From Sorangium sp051521495 (GTDB lineage: Bacteria; Myxococcota_A; Polyangia; Polyangiales; Polyangiaceae): a DNA stretch of 64,000 bases. Under the pieces are notes generated by a model. That model was not told the DNA's origin, searched no databases, and saw only the letters and a list, made by a program, of their open reading frames with translations. A program made the position numbers and the translations under genes. The first letter of the stretch is position 1, and the number at the start of each line of letters is the position of its first letter. This document shows, one piece after another, positions 1 to 7,244 of this stretch. The stretch lies in the NCBI RefSeq assembly GCF_051521495.1, contig NZ_CP150355.1, forward strand, positions 6,758,001-6,822,000, read 5' to 3'.

Positions 1-212
1 CGCTCGGGCGCCCGCGCGACCTCCGCATAGAGGATGGCGTACACCCCGACGACCATCCCCAGGCTGGCGAAGATGGGCGGGTGGTTGAGGGGTTCCATGC
101 CCGCGAAGCGAAACAGCCATTGCGGGTCGATGGCGGCGTAGAGCCCCCAGCAGGCGTTGTAGAGGGCGGCCAGCGCGAAGACGGCGCGGTGCAGGCGGCG
201 GCGGGGGATCAT
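1..212 (-). CDS. Partial small membrane protein (C-terminus missing)
   Basis: The 5' part of a minus-strand gene running off the left edge; 70 codons are visible from an ATG at 212. The protein opens with a basic stretch, then a hydrophobic helix with ALYNACWGLYAA, a short loop containing WLFRFAGMEP, and a second hydrophobic helix with MVVGVYAILYA. This resembles small four-helix DoxX/alkyl-hydroperoxide-associated membrane proteins, but the half seen is not enough to name a family. No clear ribosome-binding site precedes the ATG. It lies beyond the repeat downstream of cysE and may be a separate transcription unit. Confidence 0.6.
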   Translation of the reverse strand, partial: MIPRRRLHRAVFALAALYNACWGLYAAIDPQWLFRFAGMEPLNHPPIFASLGMVVGVYAILYAEVARAPE

Positions 213-332
213 GGCGGGGCGACCTCGGCGTCCGACCGGTCCTCATCGGCGGACGCCCTGGGCTCTACCACCGCGTCGACGCCGCGGACGAGCCGGATCT
301 CGCCCGCGCCGCGCGCGCCGTGACGACGCGCC

Positions 333-449
333 GCGCGCGCAGACGCCGCCGCGCGCGCAGACGCCGCCGCGCGCGCAGACGCCGCTGCGCGCGCAGACGC
401 CGCCGCGCGCGCAGACGCCGCCGCGCGCGCAGACGCCGCCGCGCGCGCG
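333..449. repeat. 18-nt tandem repeat, six copies plus a partial
   Basis: Unit gcgcgcgcagacgccgcc repeated head to tail at 333-440 with a single C-to-T change in copy 3, then a 9-nt partial copy. It sits in the short gap between the stop of cysE (467) and the start of the left-edge membrane protein (212). The 18-nt period keeps every frame open, so the frames crossing it only encode hexapeptide repeats and I treat it as non-coding. Confidence 0.9.
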
Positions 450-466
450 ACGGGAGCTCGGATCCG

Positions 467-1423
467 TCAGATGCCGCCGCCGTCCTCGAAGACGTCGCTC
501 CGCACCTGGGCCTGGCTGATCCGGCTGTTCGGCGGGACGCTGCGCGTGAGCCACACGTTGCCGCCGATGCTCGAGCCGCGACCGATGGTGATGCGCCCGA
601 GGATCGTCGCGCCGGCATAGACCACCACGCTGTCCTCGACGATGGGGTGGCGGTCGATCCCCTTGATGGGGTTCCCGCTCGCGTCGCGCGGAAAGCTCTT
701 CGCGCCGAGCGTGACGCCCTGGTACAGGCGCACGCGCTCGCCGATACGGCACGTCTCGCCGATGACGACGCCCGTCCCGTGATCGATGAAAAAGCTCGCC
801 CCGATCTCGGCGCCGGGGTGGATGTCGATGCCGGTGTCGGCGTGCGCGATCTCCGAGAGGATGCGCGGGATGAGCGGAACGCCGAGCGTGTAGAGCAGGT
901 GCGCGATCCGGTGGTGCAGGATCGCCGTGATGCCCGGATAGCAGAACACCGCCTCGTCGATGCTCGTCGCCGCCGGGTCGCCCTCGAACGCCGCGCGCAC
1001 GTCGGTCTCGAGCAGCGCCTGCACCACGGGGAGGCCCGCGGCGAAGTCGCGCACGATCTCGACCGCGCGGCCCTCGCGGCGGGCGACCTCGTGGCCGTCG
1101 AGATCCCTCGGGAAGCCGAGGCCCCTCCGGACCTGCTCGTGGAGCGCGAGCAGCGCCGCGTCGAGCGTGTGCCCGACGAAGTAGTCGGTCCCCTCCTCGG
1201 TGAGATCCGCAGGCCCGAAGTGCGCCGGGAAGAACACCGAGCGCAGGTCGCGCGCGATGCCGACGAGCACCTCGCGCGACGGCAGCGCCTGCCGCCCGAG
1301 CTTCTGGCGGGCGCCGTCGGTTCCCCGGCCGGCGGCGCGCAGCTCCGCCACCACCGAGCCGAGCGCCCAGGACGCGCGCGCCCCGGCGGGCGCGCGGTAA
1401 AACCCGTGATCCGCCTCGCTCAT
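467..1423 (-). CDS. cysE: Serine O-acetyltransferase
   Basis: Makes O-acetylserine from serine and acetyl-CoA, the first step of cysteine synthesis. The 318-residue protein has an alpha-helical N-terminal half and a C-terminal left-handed beta-helix of hexapeptide repeats. The SAT signature is clear: HPGAEIGASFFIDHGTGVVI with its catalytic His, then GETCRIG and YQGVTLGA, followed by further hexapeptide turns. The length and N-terminal extension suit the EpsC-like class more than enterobacterial CysE. The start overlaps the cysK stop by 4 nt (ATGA), so the two are almost certainly one operon with cysK first. The family 2A encapsulin genes lie divergently nearby, and a serine acetyltransferase is a recognised neighbour of such systems. 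Confidence 0.95.
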   Translation of the reverse strand: MSEADHGFYRAPAGARASWALGSVVAELRAAGRGTDGARQKLGRQALPSREVLVGIARDLRSVFFPAHFGPADLTEEGTDYFVGHTLDAALLALHEQVRRGLGFPRDLDGHEVARREGRAVEIVRDFAAGLPVVQALLETDVRAAFEGDPAATSIDEAVFCYPGITAILHHRIAHLLYTLGVPLIPRILSEIAHADTGIDIHPGAEIGASFFIDHGTGVVIGETCRIGERVRLYQGVTLGAKSFPRDASGNPIKGIDRHPIVEDSVVVYAGATILGRITIGRGSSIGGNVWLTRSVPPNSRISQAQVRSDVFEDGGGI

Positions 1424-2409
1424 GTCGCGAGCCCCTTCTCGTCGAAGAGCCCCTCGAAGAGGGCCGTGCTCAGGTAGCGCTCGCCCGAGTCGGGGAGGAT
1501 GACCACGATCGTCTTGCCCTCGCTCTCCTTGCGCCTCGCGATCCGCGCCGCGACCGCCACCGCCGCGCCGGACGAGATCCCCGAGAGGATGCCCTCCTCG
1601 CGCGTCAGCCGCCGCGCGTAGGCGATCGCCTCCTCGTTGGTCACCTGCTCGATCTCATCGACGATCGACAGATCGAGCACGTCGGGCACGAAGCCCGCGC
1701 CGATCCCCTGGATCTTGTGCGGCCCCGGCTTGAGCGGCTCGCCGGCGCGCGTCTGCGTGAGCACCGGGCTGTGCGTGGGCTCGACCGCGACCGAGGTGAT
1801 CGCCTTGCCCTTCTGGTGCTTGATGAAGCGCGACACGCCCGTGATCGTGCCGCCGGTCCCGACGCCAGACACGAGGATATCGACCTTCCCGGACGTGTCC
1901 TCCCAGATCTCCGGGCCCGTCGTCCGCTCGTGGATCGCGGCGTTCGCCGGGTTCTTGAACTGCTGCAGGAGCACGTACCGCCCCGGGTCCGACGCGGCGA
2001 TCTCTTCCGCCTTCGCGATGGCGCCGCTCATCCCCCTCGATCCCTCGGTGAGCGCGAGCTTCGCGCCGTAGGCGACGAGGAGCTTGCGGCGCTCGACGCT
2101 CATCGTCTCGGGCATGGTCAGCGTGAGCGGATAGCCGCGCGCCGCCGCAACGAACGCCAGCGCGATCCCCGTGTTGCCGCTCGTCGGCTCCACGATCTCC
2201 TTCCCCGGACCGAGGATCCCCCGCTTCTCTGCGTCCCACACCAGCGCCGCGCCGAGGCGGCACTTCACCGAATACGCCGGATTACGTCCCTCGATCTTCG
2301 CGAGCACGAGCGCGCTCGCGCCGTCGACGACGCGACGGAGGCGCACGAGCGGCGTGCGGCCGATGGATTCTGCGTTGTCTTCGAACCAGCCGCGTGTGAC
2401 GTTCGACAT
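1420..2409 (-). CDS. cysK: Cysteine synthase (O-acetylserine sulfhydrylase)
   Basis: PLP enzyme joining O-acetylserine and sulfide to give cysteine, with the acetate donor made by the overlapping cysE. The 329-residue fold type II protein has the PLP lysine at about K49 (NPAYSVKCRLG), the substrate loop EPTSGNTGIALAF, the phosphate-binding GVGTGGTITGV and the C-terminal PDSGERYLST. I start at 2409 (MSNVTRG) rather than eight codons upstream, because an AGAGG lies just before this ATG and homologues begin here. It is the first gene of the minus-strand cysteine operon, divergent from the encapsulin across about 540 nt. The reaction is certain at family level; CysK versus CysM was not tested beyond motifs. 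Confidence 0.95.
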   Translation of the reverse strand: MSNVTRGWFEDNAESIGRTPLVRLRRVVDGASALVLAKIEGRNPAYSVKCRLGAALVWDAEKRGILGPGKEIVEPTSGNTGIALAFVAAARGYPLTLTMPETMSVERRKLLVAYGAKLALTEGSRGMSGAIAKAEEIAASDPGRYVLLQQFKNPANAAIHERTTGPEIWEDTSGKVDILVSGVGTGGTITGVSRFIKHQKGKAITSVAVEPTHSPVLTQTRAGEPLKPGPHKIQGIGAGFVPDVLDLSIVDEIEQVTNEEAIAYARRLTREEGILSGISSGAAVAVAARIARRKESEGKTIVVILPDSGERYLSTALFEGLFDEKGLAT

Positions 2410-2655
2410 GGGGCCTCTGGGGTGCGACGGCATGCCTCTGCATCGTCGAGGTCGTAAGGACGTCGAGCAGGCAGCTCACGCCGCGCCTGGATAACCAACG
2501 GATGTTCATCTAACATAACGGACAAACCACGCCAAGCACTTTGTCTCCGGCCGGGCCGGTCGCCCCTCGGCGGGCGCTGGCGCGTCGGGGACGCATCGAT
2601 GGCTCGGGGTCGGCGCTCCACGGGCTGACTCCTAATTTCTGAACATCCGACAACA

Positions 2656-2699
2656 CCGCAACGAGACTGCAACGGCGCCGCAACGACGCCGCAACGCCT
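2656..2699. repeat. 11-nt tandem repeat, four copies
   Basis: Four imperfect units of the type ccgcaacgacg at 2656-2666, 2667-2677, 2678-2688 and 2689-2699. The invariant core is gcaacg. The period is close to one DNA helical turn, so the cores face the same side of the helix. It lies in the divergent promoter region of the sulfur cluster, which makes a protein-binding array possible but unproven. Confidence 0.75.
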
Positions 2700-2805
2700 T
2701 GGGTCCTAGACCTCAGCTGATGTTCGCCCGTGTCACGAGCCACCATGGCGCGGGCGGCCCAACTCCAACATCATGGAAAGATCATCCGTTTTACAGGAGT
2801 CCAGC

Positions 2806-2889
2806 ATGGTGGAAATGCCTCTGATTTACAGGAGGAAAGCGTCCAGGGCGTCACAAGCGCCATTGCAACAACTGATGGATAAGCGGTAA
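2806..2889 (+). CDS. Possible 27-residue leader peptide upstream of encapsulin
   Basis: A short frame from ATG at 2806 to TAA at 2889, encoding a basic peptide beginning MVEMPLIYRRKASRAS. It has a well-placed AGGAG six bases before the ATG, better than that of the encapsulin gene 65 nt downstream. There is no Cys or Met run that would suggest amino-acid attenuation. It could be a translated leader of the encapsulin mRNA or a chance frame; I recognise no family. Confidence 0.25.
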   Translation: MVEMPLIYRRKASRASQAPLQQLMDKR

Positions 2890-2953
2890 TACTGTATCAG
2901 CTTTGGCGGCGACATTCCCCCCCACGCGCCAAAGCTCGAGGAAAAGCCCTGCC

Positions 2954-3862
2954 ATGACGAACCATGAAGGTCATTTGCTTGGCGAGCGCGCCGCACGGCA
3001 ACACGCCAACACGAGCAAGACTCCGCCGCAGTGGGCCGGAGCCACCCCGCGTTGGCTCGTACAACTCCTCCCCTGGACGCCGGTCGAAGCGGGCGTGTAC
3101 CGGCTCAACCGGGTCGTCGAGAACGATTTCGCGGTCGATTGCAGCCCGGATGACGCTGCCGAGCTGCCCGTGGCGCGCATTCATTATGAAGAGCAGCCGC
3201 GCGAGTATGTGCTGAACACGGTGACCACGACGATCCAGGTGCACACCCGGATCTCCGACCTGTTCCGCAGCCCCATGGATCAGGTGAAGGAGCAGCTCAC
3301 CGTCCTCGTCGAGAAGCTCAAGGAGAAGCAAGAGGACGAGCTGATCAACAACGGCACCTATGGCCTGCTCAACAGCGTCCATGAAAGCATGCGGGTCAAG
3401 CCGCGCGGCGCTGGCCCCACGCCGGACGATCTCGACGAGCTGATCGCGAGGGTGTGGAAGGAGCCGGCCTTCTTCCTGGCCCACCCGCGGGCCATCGCGG
3501 CGTTCGGTCGCGAATGCACGAAGCGCGGCGTTCCGCCGCCCACGGTGACGCTGTTCGGCTCGCCGTTCCTCACGTGGCGCGGCCTCCCGCTCATCCCCAC
3601 CGACAAGCTGCACCTCGCGGGCAACAAGACCGATATCCTGCTGGTCCGCACCGGCGAGAAGAAGCGCGGCGTCGTGGGCCTGTTCCAGCCCGGCATCCCC
3701 GGCGAGGTGAGCCCCAGCCTGGCCGTTCGCTTCATGGGCATCAGCCAGGCCGGCGCTGCGTCCTACCTCGCGTCCCTGTACTGCTCGGCGGCCGTTCTGA
3801 CCGAAGATGCGCTCGGCGTGCTCGAGGGCGTCCAGGTGGACAGCTACTATGAGTACAAGTGA
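2954..3862 (+). CDS. Family 2A encapsulin shell protein
   Basis: A shell protein of the HK97 capsid fold that self-assembles into a protein nanocompartment. The 302-residue product matches the family 2A (SrpI-like) group in length and layout. It has an N-terminal arm, then YRLNRVVENDFAVDC, the helical spine segment QVHTRISDLFRSPMDQVKEQ, a P-domain-like region with TVTLFGSPFLTWRGLPLIPT, and a C-terminus ending EGVQVDSYYEYK. I start at 2954 (MTNHEGH), which has GAGGAAAA about 12 nt upstream; a start 17 codons earlier is possible. It overlaps the desulfurase gene by 14 nt, so shell and cargo are co-transcribed and probably translationally coupled. Family 2A shells characterised elsewhere package a cysteine desulfurase and accumulate elemental sulfur; I infer the same role here. 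Confidence 0.92.
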   Translation: MTNHEGHLLGERAARQHANTSKTPPQWAGATPRWLVQLLPWTPVEAGVYRLNRVVENDFAVDCSPDDAAELPVARIHYEEQPREYVLNTVTTTIQVHTRISDLFRSPMDQVKEQLTVLVEKLKEKQEDELINNGTYGLLNSVHESMRVKPRGAGPTPDDLDELIARVWKEPAFFLAHPRAIAAFGRECTKRGVPPPTVTLFGSPFLTWRGLPLIPTDKLHLAGNKTDILLVRTGEKKRGVVGLFQPGIPGEVSPSLAVRFMGISQAGAASYLASLYCSAAVLTEDALGVLEGVQVDSYYEYK

Positions 3863-6119
3863 GATCCAGACGGCGGATCTCCAGGGCGCTCTGCCGCAGG
3901 TGAGCCGGACCGTGGGGGGCTCTGGGGGGGCTCCTTTCGGCGCGCCTCCCTCCGCGCCGGGCATCGCGCCCGCGTCGGCGTCCGGCGTCCCCGGCTTCGA
4001 CGCCGCTGCGATGGCCGCGGTGATCGCGCAGCTCGCCAACGAGATGCTCGGCGCGCCGTTGAAGCAGGGGGCGCCGGAGGCGCCGCTGTCCGGCGCTGCG
4101 CCGTCGCTGTCGCCCGCCCTGCCCGCGCAGGCGTCTGGCGTGACGCCGTCGCCTGCCGCGGGGCCGTCCGCGGCGGCGGCCCCCGTTCAGCCTGGGTCGA
4201 TCCCCGCCTATTCCGGCTCGGTCCCTGCCCATTCCAGCTCGGTCCCTGCCCATTCCAGCTCGGCCCCTGCCCATTCCAGCTCGGTCCCCGCCCATTCCGG
4301 CTCGGTCCCCGCCTATTCCGGCTCGGCGCTGCCGGCTCCCGGCTCGGTCTTCGCTTATTCCGGCGCGGCGCCCGCCCTCCCTGGCGAGCTATCGCTGCCG
4401 GACTCGGCGTTGTCGCTGTCGCCCATCCCGCCCGCGAAGGTGTCTGGCGCGTTGCCGTCGCCCGCTGCGGGGCCGTCCGCGGCGGTGCCCCCCGTGCATC
4501 CTGGCTCGGCCCCCGCCTATTCCGGCTCGGCGCTGCCGGCTCCCGGCTCGGTCCCCGCTTATTCCGGCTCGGCGCTGCCGGCTCCCGGCTCGGTCCCCGC
4601 TTATTCCGGCGCGACCCCCGCCTTCCCCGGCGAGGCGTTGCTGCCGGACTCGGCGGTGCACGCTGGGTTCGTCCGGGTCCCGGTCGTGGGCTCGGAGCCG
4701 ATGAGCGTGGGAGCGGTCGACGACGTGGTCCGCGTCCCGATGCTGGGCGATCTCGCGGAGCGCAACGCCGATCCCTACTTCGTGCCCGGCGCGCCCGCGC
4801 TGGGCATCGAGTCGCCCGTCGGCGCTCCCCAGGTCGAAGCGCACGAGATCCGCGCCGTGGATCCGGCGCTGGTCCGCAGCCTGGGCGCCTCCGCAGGCCT
4901 CATCGACCCGCACGCGGTCCGTCGGGACTTTCCCATCCTCGAGGAGCGAGTCCACGGCAAGCGGCTCGTCTGGCTCGACAACGCGGCGACGACCCAGAAG
5001 CCCCGGGCCGTCATCGATCGTCTCTCGTACTTTTACGAGCACGAGAACTCCAACATCCATCGCGCGGCGCACGCGCTCGCGGCCCGCTCGACGGACGCGT
5101 ACGAGGCGGCGCGCGAGACGACGCGCCGCTTCCTCAACGCCCCCTCCACGCGCGAGATCGTGTTCGTGCGCGGCACCACCGAGGGGATCAACCTGATCGC
5201 CCAGAGCTGGGGCAGGAGGAATGTGGGCCCGGGCGACGAGATCGTCATCTCGTGGCTCGAGCACCACGCCAACATCGTTCCGTGGCAACAGCTCTGCTCC
5301 GAGAAGGGCGCCAAGCTCCGTGTCGCTCCCGTGGACGACCGGGGGCAGGTGATCCTCGAGGAGTACGAGAAGCTGCTCGGCCCGCGGACGCGCCTCGTCT
5401 CGATCACGCAGGTGTCGAACGCGCTCGGCACCATCACGCCCGCCCGCGAGATGGTGGCGATGGCGCACCGGCACGGCGCGCGCGTGGTCGTGGACGGCGC
5501 GCAAGCGGTGTCTCACATGCGCGCGGACGTGCAGCTCCTCGACTGCGACTTCTACGTGTTCTCGGGACACAAGGTGTTCGGTCCCACGGGCATCGGGGTC
5601 GTCTTCGGCAAGAGCGAGGTGCTCGACGCGATGCCGCCCTGGCAAGGCGGCGGCAACATGATCGCGGACGTCACCTTCGAGCGGACGGTCTTCCAGCCGC
5701 CGCCGGCGCGCTTCGAGGCCGGCACCGGCAACATCGCGGATGCGGTCGGCCTCGGCGCCGCGCTCGACTACGTGACGCGGATCGGGATCGAGAACATCAG
5801 CCGCTACGAGCACGAGCTGCTGCACTACGCCACGCACGCGCTCGCGACCGTCCCCGGGCTGCGGCTCATCGGCACTGCGCCCGACAAGGCCGGCGTGCTC
5901 TCCTTCGTCCTCGATGGGCAGCGCACCGAGCAGGTGGGCGGGGCGCTCGACCGGGAGGGCATCGCGGTGCGCTCCGGCCACCACTGCGCGCAGCCGATCC
6001 TGCGCCGCTTCGGCCTTGAGAGCACCGTGCGCGCGTCGCTCGCCCCCTACAACACCTGCGAGGACATCGACGCGCTGGTTGACGCGCTGCACAGGATCCA
6101 GATCGGGAGGTCACGTTGA
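3849..6119 (+). CDS. Encapsulin cargo: cysteine desulfurase with long repetitive N-terminal targeting extension
   Basis: PLP enzyme releasing sulfur from cysteine and giving alanine; predicted cargo of the adjacent encapsulin. The 756-residue protein is bipartite. Residues about 350-756 are a SufS/CsdA-type desulfurase: LVWLDNAATTQKPR, EHHANIVPW, the PLP lysine K575 in FSGHKVFGPTG, and the catalytic cysteine C713 in RSGHHCAQPILR. Residues 1-350 are low-complexity Ala/Pro/Ser/Gly with repeated PAYSGS and PAHSSS motifs, then a more conserved segment (MLGDLAERNADPYFVPG) next to the catalytic domain. In known family 2A systems the disordered N-terminus docks cargo to the shell, but is typically some 200-odd residues, so this one is unusually long. 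The ATG at 3849 has AGGTGG nine bases upstream, inside the shell gene. Confidence 0.93.
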   Translation: MSTSEIQTADLQGALPQVSRTVGGSGGAPFGAPPSAPGIAPASASGVPGFDAAAMAAVIAQLANEMLGAPLKQGAPEAPLSGAAPSLSPALPAQASGVTPSPAAGPSAAAAPVQPGSIPAYSGSVPAHSSSVPAHSSSAPAHSSSVPAHSGSVPAYSGSALPAPGSVFAYSGAAPALPGELSLPDSALSLSPIPPAKVSGALPSPAAGPSAAVPPVHPGSAPAYSGSALPAPGSVPAYSGSALPAPGSVPAYSGATPAFPGEALLPDSAVHAGFVRVPVVGSEPMSVGAVDDVVRVPMLGDLAERNADPYFVPGAPALGIESPVGAPQVEAHEIRAVDPALVRSLGASAGLIDPHAVRRDFPILEERVHGKRLVWLDNAATTQKPRAVIDRLSYFYEHENSNIHRAAHALAARSTDAYEAARETTRRFLNAPSTREIVFVRGTTEGINLIAQSWGRRNVGPGDEIVISWLEHHANIVPWQQLCSEKGAKLRVAPVDDRGQVILEEYEKLLGPRTRLVSITQVSNALGTITPAREMVAMAHRHGARVVVDGAQAVSHMRADVQLLDCDFYVFSGHKVFGPTGIGVVFGKSEVLDAMPPWQGGGNMIADVTFERTVFQPPPARFEAGTGNIADAVGLGAALDYVTRIGIENISRYEHELLHYATHALATVPGLRLIGTAPDKAGVLSFVLDGQRTEQVGGALDREGIAVRSGHHCAQPILRRFGLESTVRASLAPYNTCEDIDALVDALHRIQIGRSR
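4103..4660 (+). repeat. Duplicated low-complexity modules in the cargo extension
   Basis: Within the desulfurase gene, two blocks share the same order of motifs. Block A covers about residues 86-188 and block B about 189-271. Each runs LSP..P, then S[P]AAGPSAA, then P(V/H)PGS, then a run of PAYSGS/PAHSSS units interspersed with ALPAPGSV, and closes with FPGE or LPGE followed by LLPDSA or LSLPDSA. Inside each block the 24-nt serine-rich unit is itself repeated. The pattern points to unit-level expansion plus a larger duplication of roughly 100 residues. Confidence 0.85.
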
Positions 6120-6274
6120 CCTGATGGGGGCAGCGGCTGTCCGTTGAGACGGACGCCGCCGCGCCCCCTGCGGGCTGCCCTGGCCGCCCAGCCCGGCGGT
6201 TGGCCCCTCAAAACAGCCTGAACACACGGGATTTCAGAGGATTTCGCGTGGACGGCGAACTTGTGTCCCCCGGG

Positions 6275-6309
6275 TTGCCAGTGCCGCATGCGTCCGTTAT
6301 AATGGACGA
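6275..6309 (+). promoter_or_regulatory. Sigma-70-type promoter, probably leaderless
   Basis: TTGCCA at 6275-6280 and a perfect TATAAT at 6298-6303 are separated by exactly 17 nt. Only six bases separate the -10 box from the rhodanese ATG at 6310, so initiation at the usual distance would begin at or within a base or two of the A of ATG. No Shine-Dalgarno sequence precedes that ATG, as expected for a leaderless mRNA. In such GC-rich DNA a perfect TATAAT in this register is unlikely to be chance. Confidence 0.75.
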
Positions 6310-6624
6310 ATGATCCAGACGATTTCGCCGAGGGATGCGGACGAACTGATCAGAAGCGGAGAGGTGGACGTGGTGGATGTCCGTGAGCCACGCGAGTGGT
6401 CCGTCGGGCACGTGCCGCACGCGCGGCTGGTTCCCCTCGACCAGCTCAGAGCGGATCCGGAGCGTGCGTTGCCGCGCGATCGGGTGGTGTTCGTGTGCGC
6501 GAAGGGCGCCCGCAGCCTTGCAGCGGCGAAGCTCGCGGAGCGGCTCGGGTTCAACCAGCTCTACAACCTGGATGGCGGCACGAGCGGCTGGGTGAAGGCG
6601 GGTCTCCCGCTCGAGCACAGCTGA
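6310..6624 (+). CDS. Single-domain rhodanese (sulfurtransferase)
   Basis: Carries sulfane sulfur as a persulfide on a cysteine. The 104-residue protein is one complete rhodanese domain: the early VVDVREPREWSVGHVPHA motif, then the active-site loop at C63 (FVCAKGARS, a CxxGxRS loop) and the closing LDGGTSGWVKAGLPL. The compact size and loop match GlpE/PspE-type thiosulfate or polysulfide sulfurtransferases. It follows the encapsulin desulfurase by 190 nt but has its own promoter. A rhodanese is a recurrent companion of family 2A encapsulins, so transferring sulfur to or from the compartment is a reasonable inference. No signal peptide; cytoplasmic. Confidence 0.93.
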   Translation: MIQTISPRDADELIRSGEVDVVDVREPREWSVGHVPHARLVPLDQLRADPERALPRDRVVFVCAKGARSLAAAKLAERLGFNQLYNLDGGTSGWVKAGLPLEHS

Positions 6625-6636
6625 CCGGCGAAATCT

Positions 6637-6674
6637 GACGCAATCGACGCAATCGACGCAAGCCGACGCAAGCC
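6637..6674. repeat. Short tandem repeat after the rhodanese gene
   Basis: Two perfect 9-nt units gacgcaatc (6637-6654) followed by two perfect 10-nt units gacgcaagcc (6655-6674), then a partial gacgct. The shared core is gacgcaa. It lies just downstream of the rhodanese stop codon and does not form an obvious hairpin. Confidence 0.8.
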
Positions 6675-6865
6675 GACGCTGCACGGCGAACGACGGGCGA
6701 GCTCGCCCGGTCTCGCCGGAGCACGCCGGCTCACCGGGGCTCGATCGCCGCGTCGGCGCGCAGCGATCTCACGGTTTCGTGCTCGCTCCAGGTCAGGGTC
6801 CCCTTGCGGCACGCCTCCTTGGCTCCAGCTGTCCTCTGGAGCCCGGGAACGCCGGAGGGTGACGC

Positions 6866-7120
6866 ATGGAAACGAGCAAGACAGCGGCGGTGGAGCGACA
6901 GCCGGAAACGCGTGAAAGCGCGGCGGCCGGCCTCGCGGCGACGGGGGAGAAGGCGTGCGAGGAGCGGAGCCCAGAGACACCGCTCGATCGCGGCGCGCCC
7001 TCGCCGCGCGAGGCGTCGGAGCTGCCGATGGAGCTGGTGGAGGAGCTGGTGGACGAGGCGTTGGAGGAGTCGTTCCCGGCGAGCGACCCTCCGGCCTGGA
7101 CACCGATCCACCCGGGCTGA
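6866..7120 (+). CDS. Small acidic protein with a C-terminal SFPASDPPAW motif
   Basis: An 84-residue hydrophilic, acidic protein with no signal peptide or membrane segment. The N-terminal half looks disordered. The C-terminus holds an acidic helix (LVEELVDEALEESF) running into SFPASDPPAW, a motif I recognise from many short uncharacterised proteobacterial proteins. GGAGGGTGACGC directly before the ATG is a strong ribosome-binding site. Function unknown. It stands alone between the rhodanese and an esterase on the same strand. Confidence 0.75.
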   Translation: METSKTAAVERQPETRESAAAGLAATGEKACEERSPETPLDRGAPSPREASELPMELVEELVDEALEESFPASDPPAWTPIHPG

Positions 7121-7244
7121 CGCCGGGGCGACCGCTGTCCCATCGGCGATCCCCTTTGGCGGCCATCGGCCCTGCGCTTCCCCGCGCCGTTGCGCGGTGC
7201 CGGCGCGGGCTGGCTGACGGCAGCGGAGCTGCGACACTCCGCGC

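Larger units (their letters stand above)
2410..2953. other. Divergent gap between cysK and the encapsulin
   Basis: About 540 nt with no convincing long gene. It must hold the promoters of both the cysK-cysE operon and the encapsulin operon. It contains an 11-nt tandem repeat, a possible 27-codon leader frame, and two copies of TTTACAGGAG at 2790-2799 and 2825-2834. A weak promoter-like pair facing the encapsulin is TTGCAA (2863-2868) and TAATAC (2887-2892) with an 18-nt spacer; it matches the sigma-70 consensus only partly. The region is less GC-rich than its neighbours near 2760-2900. Confidence 0.5.

Noticed and set aside
333..449. CRISPR array
   Set aside because: Units are contiguous 18-mers without spacers.
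2265..2746. Minus-strand frames upstream of cysK
   Set aside because: They overlap the cysK N-terminus out of frame or lie in the promoter region with no coding character.
4389..6092. A 567-codon minus-strand open frame across the desulfurase gene
   Set aside because: Antisense to a certain enzyme; its composition is the Arg/Ala/Val-rich pattern expected from high-GC shadow frames, with no domain.
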